Below, in pieces: positions 1-4,987 of a stretch of 5,399 nucleotides of DNA. The position numbers and the translations under genes are program-made. The notes below the pieces were generated by a model, which saw only the letters and a program-made list of their open reading frames with translations, was not told the DNA's origin and made no database searches. The stretch is taken from contig CAMCJY010000157.1 of NCBI GenBank assembly GCA_945875225.1, forward strand, positions 1 through 5,399, written 5' to 3'. Each line of letters opens with the position of its first letter. Position 1 is the stretch's first letter. Source of the stretch: Comamonas sp. lk (GTDB taxonomy: Bacteria > Pseudomonadota > Gammaproteobacteria > Burkholderiales > Burkholderiaceae_C).

Positions 1-1046
1 TCAAGGTGGTGGCGGACCGCCTGATTACTGAAGCCGGGGTGCGGCCTATCCTGCACTGCATGGCGGTGGGTGTCATTTTTGAAGAAGACGGCAAGCGCTT
101 GCGTGGCATTGTTACCGAGAGTAAATCGGGCCGCCAGGTAGTGCTGGCCAAGCGTATCGTGGACTGCTCGGGCGATGCGGACATTGCCCATTTGGCCGGC
201 GCTAGCTACCGCAAAACGCCCAAGGACAAGATGCTGGGCATGACCACGGTATTTAACGCCTCAGGGGTGGATACGCAGGCGTTTTTGGACTATACCGAAA
301 GCCAGCCCGCCACCTATGCTGACTGGAGTCGCACCTGGGCGCAGGAGACCACCGGAAAAGAGGACACGCTGCGCAGCCCGTACTTGGATAAAGAATTTGA
401 TACCGCCCGCGAGCTCGGGGTAATCCCGGCGGACAGCACCAATATCGGCGGTTCCTGGTCCGCCTTGACGCCTGCCGGTGAGGCTACCAATTTGAATCTG
501 GCGCATATGTACGGCTTTGACCCGACCGATGTGATGGACCTGACGCGTGCCGAAATGCAGGGCCGCCAGGATGCGCTGCATGCTTTGGTGGCGCTCAAAA
601 AAGTGGTGCCGGGCTTTGAAAACGCCAAGCTACGCAACTTTGGCATGACCTTGGGTGTACGCGATTCGCGCAAGATTATTGGCCGCTACAACTTATGCAG
701 CCAGGACGTGCGCAGCCAGGCCAAGTTTGCCGACAGCATCGGTATTTTTCCAGAGTTCATAGACGGCTATAACATTCTTATTTTGCCCACCACCGGGCGC
801 TATTTCGAGGTGCCTTACGGCTGCATGGTGCCTTTGGAAGTGGACAACCTCCTGGTTGCCGGGCGCTGTGTGGCCGGGGATATGGTCTCGCATGCCGCTA
901 TGCGCAATATGATGGCCTGCACCGTGACGGGACAGGGTGCGGGCGTGGCCGCTGCGGTGTCGATAAAGCAGGACAAAAGCACCGCCCACGTGGACATCGA
1001 GGGTGTGCAGGCGGAACTGCAGCGCCAAGGCGTGCGCATGCATTGA
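1..1046 (+). CDS. FAD-dependent oxidoreductase, C-terminal ~347 residues (5' end outside window)
   Basis: The frame is open from the first complete codon (position 3) to the TGA at 1044-1046. It has no convincing start: the GTG at 6 lies inside a conserved-looking stretch, so the gene begins upstream and its N-terminal Rossmann dinucleotide-binding motif is missing here. The visible part fits the FAD_oxidored family (usually about 440-460 residues). A beta-strand ending in VDCSGDADIAHLAGA is the typical second FAD-contact segment, and near the C-terminus DNLLVAGRCVAGD followed by SHAAMRNMMACTVTGQGAG is the family's closing FAD-binding block. A middle segment, GMTLGVRDSRKIIGRY, is also family-typical. 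These proteins are soluble cytoplasmic flavoproteins of varied and mostly unassigned substrate, so no reaction is given. The reading frame shows no internal damage. It is followed by a strong terminator and is not obviously linked to the polyamine genes further right. Confidence 0.85.
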   Translation, partial: KVVADRLITEAGVRPILHCMAVGVIFEEDGKRLRGIVTESKSGRQVVLAKRIVDCSGDADIAHLAGASYRKTPKDKMLGMTTVFNASGVDTQAFLDYTESQPATYADWSRTWAQETTGKEDTLRSPYLDKEFDTARELGVIPADSTNIGGSWSALTPAGEATNLNLAHMYGFDPTDVMDLTRAEMQGRQDALHALVALKKVVPGFENAKLRNFGMTLGVRDSRKIIGRYNLCSQDVRSQAKFADSIGIFPEFIDGYNILILPTTGRYFEVPYGCMVPLEVDNLLVAGRCVAGDMVSHAAMRNMMACTVTGQGAGVAAAVSIKQDKSTAHVDIEGVQAELQRQGVRMH

Positions 1047-1070
1047 GGCCGCTAGCCACGCGTTGCGCGG

Positions 1071-1112
1071 GCCCATAAAAAAAGCCGGTTTCCACCGGCC
1101 TTTTTTATGGGC
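1071..1112. terminator. bidirectional intrinsic terminator between convergent genes
   Basis: Two 19-base arms (1071-1089 and 1094-1112) are reverse complements with a single mismatch and enclose a TTCC loop. The core is GCCGGT/ACCGGC. It is flanked by an A-run on the left (1077-1083) and a T-run on the right (1101-1106), so each strand reads as a GC stem followed by a U-tract. It lies 24 bases after the stop of the oxidoreductase and 35 bases beyond the stop of the SWIB gene on the other strand, so it can serve both. Confidence 0.9.
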
Positions 1113-1120
1113 GAAAGCAA

Positions 1121-1140
1121 GGTGCGAATAGCTTCGCACC
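1121..1140. repeat. perfect 8-bp hairpin just downstream of the SWIB gene
   Basis: The arms GGTGCGAA (1121-1128) and TTCGCACC (1133-1140) are perfect inverted repeats around a 4-base loop. The hairpin starts 7 bases past the SWIB stop codon (minus strand) and precedes the larger bidirectional terminator. It has no T-run of its own, so it is more likely an mRNA 3'-end stabilising stem or an accessory to termination than an independent terminator. That role is inferred. Confidence 0.5.
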
Positions 1141-1147
1141 AATTCCA

Positions 1148-1498
1148 TCACGAAAGGTGCTTGCCAATCAGGCCCGCCATTTCGAACATCGTGACTTGCG
1201 CTTTGCCAAACACTTCTTTGAGTTTGGCGTCTGCATTGATGTTACGCTTGTTGGTGGCGTCTTGCAGTTTTTGTTTCTTGATGTAAACCCACAACTGCTT
1301 GACAACTTCGGTACGTGCCAAAGGCTTGTCGCCCACCACGGCCGCCAATGCGGCGCTGGGGGTCAAGGGTTTCATGAATGCGGCGTTGACAGCGCGCTTT
1401 TTGGCCGGAGCCGCTTTCTTTGCTGCTGGAGCGGATTTTGTAATTGCCTTTTTTGCGGGAGCCGCTTTTTTTGCGGGCGCTGTTTTTGCAGTTGCCAT
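1148..1498 (-). CDS. SWIB/MDM2-domain protein with lysine/alanine/proline-rich histone H1-like tail
   Basis: This 116-residue protein has two parts. Residues 1-37 are a low-complexity basic tail built from repeated PAKKA-type units, resembling the tails of bacterial histone H1-like proteins and implying nucleic-acid contact. Residues 41-115 match a SWIB/MDM2 domain: it begins FMKPLTPSAALAAVVG, continues through VVKQLWVYIKKQKLQD and ends with the FEMAGLIGKHL helix. SWIB domains occur in eukaryotic chromatin remodellers and in short stand-alone proteins of chlamydiae and many Burkholderiales. The bacterial role is not settled; nucleoid or DNA-topology association is the usual guess. The ATG at 1496-1498 has AAGGA about 10 bases upstream on the minus strand (complement around 1509-1513), supporting this start. 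The gene stands alone with its own candidate promoter and terminator, and the frame looks intact. Confidence 0.88.
   Translation of the reverse strand: MATAKTAPAKKAAPAKKAITKSAPAAKKAAPAKKRAVNAAFMKPLTPSAALAAVVGDKPLARTEVVKQLWVYIKKQKLQDATNKRNINADAKLKEVFGKAQVTMFEMAGLIGKHLS
1394..1495 (-). repeat. imperfect repeats encoding the PAKKA-rich tail of the SWIB protein
   Basis: The DNA for the first ~35 codons contains several near-identical units (GCGGGAGCCGCTTTTTT-like on the + strand, for example around 1454-1480) that encode alternating Pro-Ala-Lys-Lys-Ala. Such tails are prone to slippage and vary in length between strains. The repeat is inside the coding sequence and in frame. Confidence 0.6.
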
Positions 1499-1561
1499 TG
1501 TGAGGTGGTCCTTCAGGGGGTTAGTTGATTGCCAACGATAAACTTTACGTCCGGCGAGCGG

Positions 1562-1590
1562 ATGCTACTGGAGAAATTGGCGCTTTCCAA
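1562..1590 (-). promoter_or_regulatory. candidate sigma70 promoter for the SWIB gene
   Basis: On the minus strand TTGGAA (complement of 1585-1590) and TAGCAT (complement of 1562-1567) are spaced by 17 bases. Each matches 4 of 6 consensus positions. Transcription would start near 1555, giving a leader of roughly 57 bases that contains the ribosome binding site. The whole gap 1499-1686 is non-coding. Its right part (1600-1650) is A/T-rich, but I found no convincing -35/-10 pair there for the rraA remnant. This is a weak pattern match only. Confidence 0.3.
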
Positions 1591-1686
1591 GAGGGGAAAA
1601 CGAAATTTTTGCGGCAGGGCACTTTATTTCGACCTATTTTTTAAATTACACCCAGCCTTTTTCGGGGCTGTCAAAGTAAGAATTCC

Positions 1687-1985
1687 ATGACCAAGCCCGT
1701 TCCTACCGCCGACCTGTGCTATGTGTTTATGCGCCGGGCGCATACTGATCTTGCGGTTTTACCGCCGGTATTCACACACTTTGGCGGCCGTAAAGTTTTC
1801 AGCGGACCGGTGCGCACGATGAAGTGTTTTGAGGACAATTCCATGGTCAAGGAGGCGCTCGAGGAACCCGGTTGGGTCGATACCGCGCTGGGCTGCCTGA
1901 TGTTACGGTGCAGGTGCAAGGTGTGTGTATCACACCAGGGCAATGGTTGTATGCCGATGAAGATGGTATCGTGGTTTGCAATCAG
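1687..1985 (+). pseudogene. rraA: rraA-type gene (RNase E regulator RraA / HMG-aldolase-like fold), central region deleted and frameshifted
   Basis: The first 62 codons (ATG at 1687 to about 1872) match the N-terminus of RraA-family proteins: PTADLC, then LPPVFTHFGGRKVFSGPV, then KCFEDNSMVKEALEEPG. The reading then changes frame. From about 1875, the frame two bases further on reads LPDVTVQVQGV and ITPGQWLYADEDGIVV, the usual C-terminal end of the same family. Compared with the E. coli protein of about 161 residues, roughly 60 central residues are absent. These include the VVDGGG strand-loop, the NGW.G segment and the G..RD block that form the ligand or metal pocket. The continuing first frame (to 2040) is out-of-frame nonsense. 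A conserved Asp after DLC also appears replaced by Tyr. RraA proteins are small soluble trimers that bind RNase E in E. coli or act as aldolase-like enzymes elsewhere. This copy cannot do either. The family tail is lost where the transporter gene's 3' end begins. Confidence 0.85.
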
Positions 1986-3010
1986 GCCTGGTCCGATTTA
2001 TGCACCCTGCGCTCGGGCAGGGTCGCCAAAAGTAGGCTAATCAAGGCCAGCCCAAATGCGATGGCCTGCACCTGCGTAAATTGTTCGCCAAAGCCAAGGA
2101 TGCCAATGGCGGCGGCAGCTACCGGCAGCATCACGGTAAAGACGCCCGCTTGGGTTGCAGGGATAGTTTTGAGTCCCGTCATCCATAACCATACGACCCA
2201 CACGCTAGCGGCCAGCGCATAAAAAACAAGTAGCAACCACCATTGAACCTGTACCGCACCAAAGTCAAAATGCCAAGCCAGATAGAGGCCCGCTGGCGTG
2301 CAGAGTGCAAAACCATTGAGGTTAATCAGCGCCGCAATACGCTTAGGACTGACGGTAGCTGAAAGGCGTTTGCCGATAACCACATATGCGGCTTCACACA
2401 GCACAGCACCAAACAACAAAAGGTTTCCCCACAGGGCTTGCGGATAGTCCTTGGGGGCTTGTGCCAGCCCTTGGGTTGCCGCGGCCGGCCCTGAACGGGC
2501 TAAGGCTAGCAGCGCGATCCCAAGCACCGCCAGCGCGACAGCGGCCCAAATGCGCCAACCAATGCGCTCTTTAAGGAAGTACCACCCCATCAGCGCCGAG
2601 GCCGCGGGAATAGCGGACAGGATGACGCCCGCTGACAGGGTACTGGTCATGCTTACCCCAAACAGCATGCATATTGAAAACATGAAATTGCCCAGGAAGG
2701 ACTCTAGGAATAACAAGCCCCAGGTGCGCCGGTCCAAGGGACCCTCGTCAGGCGGCTTTTTCAGCCAAGCCATCATGGCGATGGCGGCAATTCCAAAGCG
2801 CAGCCAAGCCAGCAAAAACACGGGCAAGATCGTCACCAGCGGCTTGGACAGGGCCACATAGCTGCCGACCAGCGTCATGCTAAGTGCCAGGCAGGCATAG
2901 GCCAGAGGCTTTTGGAATCGGTGGGTCACGCGGTGTGCAGGGCGGGTGTCATGGGCAAGGGTTGCAAGCGCGGCTGGCCACGAGCCCGCTGAGCCCAAGG
3001 CGGTTACCAT
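1982..3010 (-). CDS. EamA/DMT-superfamily inner-membrane transporter
   Basis: This is a 342-residue, strongly hydrophobic protein with about ten predicted membrane helices (approximate residues 35-55, 62-82, 93-118, 121-145, 151-171, 192-213, 222-243, 252-277, 283-306, 312-332). They are arranged as two five-helix EamA repeats: the first opens with ACLALSMTLVGSYVALSK and the second with GNLLLFGAVLCEAAYVVIGK. Members export or import small metabolites such as amino acids and related compounds; the substrate here is unknown. The ATG at 3008-3010 has no Shine-Dalgarno upstream and would add about 30 polar residues before helix 1. The GTG at 2927-2929 (residue 28) gives a more usual N-terminus but also lacks a clear ribosome binding site, so the start is uncertain. 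The gene is divergent from the agmatinase remnant and converges on the rraA remnant with no terminator between them. No internal damage is visible. Confidence 0.85.
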   Translation of the reverse strand: MVTALGSAGSWPAALATLAHDTRPAHRVTHRFQKPLAYACLALSMTLVGSYVALSKPLVTILPVFLLAWLRFGIAAIAMMAWLKKPPDEGPLDRRTWGLLFLESFLGNFMFSICMLFGVSMTSTLSAGVILSAIPAASALMGWYFLKERIGWRIWAAVALAVLGIALLALARSGPAAATQGLAQAPKDYPQALWGNLLLFGAVLCEAAYVVIGKRLSATVSPKRIAALINLNGFALCTPAGLYLAWHFDFGAVQVQWWLLLVFYALAASVWVVWLWMTGLKTIPATQAGVFTVMLPVAAAAIGILGFGEQFTQVQAIAFGLALISLLLATLPERRVHKSDQA

Positions 3011-3019
3011 GCAGAGTCT

Positions 3020-3024
3020 GGGAG
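3020..3024 (+). promoter_or_regulatory. ribosome binding site of the agmatinase remnant
   Basis: GGAGG is followed 8 bases later by the ATG at 3033, near-ideal spacing, and fixes the start of the agmatinase-like frame. It lies within 10-14 bases of the ATG proposed for the divergent transporter. It is the clearest Shine-Dalgarno in the window. Confidence 0.75.
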
Positions 3025-3032
3025 GTTAACCG

Positions 3033-3548
3033 ATGAGCACGGTGAAGTTTGCATACGCGAGCAATAGCAATTTTTTCCTGGCCAGTGAGGCACTCACTGA
3101 GCAGCCCTTCGCGGTGGTGGGTGTATCCTTTGATGGTGCGGTGACCAACCGACCAGGCGCCCGCTTTGGTCCGCAAGAAATCCGCCGTGCCAGCCTGATG
3201 CTGTGCGACGGTATCTATCCGCATTTTGATGCCCGTTGCGACACTTGGAGTGACCATTTCGGCGAGCCCTCGGGCCACGGCACTTGGACCTATGAGGCCA
3301 TCCAGGAAGGCTTGGTAAGTCCGCGCCATACGGTGCAAATTGGCTTGCGTTCTTCTGGTGCGCGCGCTGCGCGCCAGTATGTGGCGGACCAGGGTGGCCT
3401 GATCTTCACCGCCCGCGAAATGCGCGGCCTGGACGGCCCCGCATTGAACCCCTTGATCACCCAGGTGCGTGAGCGCCTGGGCACCACGGCCAACCTTGTT
3501 TGGACCTATTTGTCCGGGCAAGTGGCTAAGCGCCTGGCCGCGGGCTGA
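3033..3548 (+). pseudogene. speB: agmatinase/ureohydrolase gene with two internal in-frame deletions
   Basis: An uninterrupted 171-codon frame with a good ribosome binding site encodes a protein assembled from three ureohydrolase pieces. Residues 1-65 contain FAVVGVSFDGAVTNRPGARF and the GPQEIRRAS helix, as in agmatinases. Residues 66-150 begin at the DAxCD metal site and run through GEPSGHGTW, VQIGLRSSG and the LITQVRERLG helix. Residues 153-171 are the C-terminal VWTYLSGQ helix. Agmatinases have about 300-320 residues. By comparison with E. coli SpeB, about 70 residues are missing at residue 65 (including the GGDHS metal ligand) and about 65-70 near residue 150 (including the DIDCLDP metal ligands). 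In the remaining DAHCD motif the metal-binding His is Arg (R68). Of six expected Mn ligands only D66 and D70 remain, so hydrolysis of agmatine to putrescine and urea is not expected. An expressed short protein with another role cannot be excluded. It lies 41 bases upstream of the puuB-like gene. Confidence 0.85.
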
Positions 3549-3589
3549 CTCCGCGCTTTTTGCATCGCAAGCGAAAACAAGTGATTTTT

Positions 3590-4897
3590 ATGGGCTCGCT
3601 GCTGCAATCAGACACGCAACTCAATCGGCAAAGTTATTACGAAGCCAGCGTGACCCGGCCTGCGCCGCTGGCGCCCTTGTCTGGCGAGCTGCGTACCGAT
3701 GTGGTGGTAGTAGGCGCCGGTTTTGCTGGTTTGTCGGCAGCAATTGAGTTGGCGCAGCGTGGCTTTAAGGTGGCAGTGTTGGAGGCCGACCGGGTATGCA
3801 GCGGGGCTTCGGGACGTAACGGTGGCCAGGTTATCGTGGGCTATGCAAGCGGTCAATCGGAGTTGGAGCAGCAGTTGGGCATGCAGGCGGCGCGCCAGAT
3901 GTGGGACATGTCGCTAGAGGCCATTGACCTGATGGATGCGCGCATTGCCCAATGGGGCATAGCTTGCGAGCGTAAGAATGGCTATTTGTATGTGGCCGAC
4001 AGCCCGCGCCAAGCGCGTGCGCTCGATGCCGAAATGGACCTGATGGACAAGGTCTACGGCCTATCCACCGAGCGCGCCTACGGCGCGCAGGTACGCGCCT
4101 TGATCGACAGCCCGCGCTACGTGGCTTGCGCCTATGAAAAGCGCTCCGGCCATGTGCATCCCTTGCAATATGGATTGGGCTTGGCCCGCGCCGCATTGGC
4201 GCTGGGCGTGCAGATTTACGAAAAAACCGCTGCGCTGACCCTGGACCAGGGCGCTGGGGTGGTGCTGCGCACCGCTTGTGGCCATGTCCGGGCGCGTTAC
4301 GCCTTGCTGGCGGGCAATTGCACTTTGCCGGCCTTCGGGCCGCAACTGGCCCCCTCGATTGCGGCGCGCATCATGCCGGTTGGCACCTATATCGTGGCGA
4401 CTAAGCCCCTGGACCCAGCCCTGGCGCGGACGCTCATACCCAGCGGCGCGGCGGCCTGTGACAATAATGTGGTGCTGGACTATTTCCGCTTCAGCCAGGA
4501 CGCTCGCCTGCTGTTTGGCGGGCGCGTCAGTTATACCAGCCGCACGCCGTCAGGTTTGCAACAGCGCATGGCGACTCGCCTGGCCACGGTGTTTCCGCAG
4601 TTGCGCAATACGCCGATTGAATTTACCTGGGGCGGCTTTGTCGATATCAGCATGAACCGCGCGCCGGATTTCGGACGGCTAGGTGAAAACGTGTATTACC
4701 TGCAAGGCTTTAGCGGCCACGGCGTGGCGCTCAGTGGGCTGGCGGGCCACCTGGTGGCCCAGGCCATGGCCGGTGAAGTCTCACGCTTTGCGCTGTTTTC
4801 GCGGCTGAAACACCGGGACTTCCCCGGCGGTGCCCTGTTGCGCACCCCCAGCCTGGTGCTCGGCATGCTCTACCATCAATTGCGTAGTTTTTTTTAG
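3590..4897 (+). CDS. puuB: gamma-glutamylputrescine oxidoreductase-like FAD enzyme (DAO family)
   Basis: This 435-residue flavoprotein starts at the ATG at 3590; a TTG at 3560 and a GTG at 3581 in the same frame are less likely. E. coli PuuB is 426 residues. Residues 38-66 form the FAD-binding Rossmann unit (VVVGAGFAGLSAAIELAQRG ending in VLEA). GASGRNGGQ follows at 72-80, and the C-terminal FAD contact YYLQGFSGHGVALSGLAG is present. The tail FPGGALLRTPSLVLGMLYHQLR is PuuB-like, and so is the start (SYYEAS...). The expected reaction oxidises gamma-glutamyl-putrescine to gamma-glutamyl-aminobutyraldehyde with release of H2O2 in the cytoplasm. The position between an agmatinase remnant and a glutamine-synthetase-like gene supports a polyamine role. 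Other DAO-family amine oxidases are possible, because substrate specificity cannot be read from sequence alone. No obvious Shine-Dalgarno precedes the ATG, so translation may depend on coupling to the upstream frame. No damage is seen. Confidence 0.8.
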   Translation: MGSLLQSDTQLNRQSYYEASVTRPAPLAPLSGELRTDVVVVGAGFAGLSAAIELAQRGFKVAVLEADRVCSGASGRNGGQVIVGYASGQSELEQQLGMQAARQMWDMSLEAIDLMDARIAQWGIACERKNGYLYVADSPRQARALDAEMDLMDKVYGLSTERAYGAQVRALIDSPRYVACAYEKRSGHVHPLQYGLGLARAALALGVQIYEKTAALTLDQGAGVVLRTACGHVRARYALLAGNCTLPAFGPQLAPSIAARIMPVGTYIVATKPLDPALARTLIPSGAAACDNNVVLDYFRFSQDARLLFGGRVSYTSRTPSGLQQRMATRLATVFPQLRNTPIEFTWGGFVDISMNRAPDFGRLGENVYYLQGFSGHGVALSGLAGHLVAQAMAGEVSRFALFSRLKHRDFPGGALLRTPSLVLGMLYHQLRSFF

Positions 4898-4930
4898 CGA
4901 TTGCGGGTGCGTGCACAATGGGGGCTAAAC

Positions 4931-4970
4931 GAAGTACCCAACTTCTCGGGAGTCGCCGGTCCGGGCCGGC
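4931..4970 (+). other. two short stem-loops in the puuB-puuA intergenic leader
   Basis: GAAGT/ACTTC (4931-4935 with 4941-4945) and GCCGG/CCGGC (4955-4959 with 4966-4970) can each form a 5-bp stem in the 90-base gap between the two genes. Neither is followed by a T-run, so neither is a terminator. They may shape the leader of the downstream mRNA or may be chance in GC-rich DNA. Confidence 0.25.
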
Positions 4971-4987
4971 ACCTATAAATAGAGCTT

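Noticed and set aside
693..1151. Minus-strand frame of 152 codons opposite the oxidoreductase
   Set aside because: It crosses the bidirectional terminator, is rich in His/Arg as expected for an antisense shadow, and opposes a conserved FAD-binding block.
1157..1528. Plus-strand Cys/Phe-rich frame of 123 codons
   Set aside because: It is the antisense of the Lys/Ala-rich SWIB gene. Its composition is explained by the complement of the AAG/GCC codons.
1872..2222. 116-codon plus-strand frame taken as a complete gene
   Set aside because: Only its first ~35 codons match the RraA C-terminus. The rest is antisense to the transporter.
3083..3099. Perfect 7-bp inverted repeat CAGTGAG/CTCACTG with 3-base loop as a possible operator
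   Set aside because: It lies inside the coding start of the agmatinase remnant with no T-run or partner site. A single 7-bp repeat is expected by chance at this scale.
2949..3521. Long minus-strand open frame (190 codons) opposite the agmatinase remnant
   Set aside because: The plus strand here has clear ureohydrolase motifs and a ribosome site. The antisense translation shows no recognisable domain and overlaps the transporter 5' end.
4974..4979. TATAAA as a -10 box for the glutamine-synthetase gene
   Set aside because: No acceptable -35 lies 16-18 bases upstream, and it is only 8 bases from the ATG.
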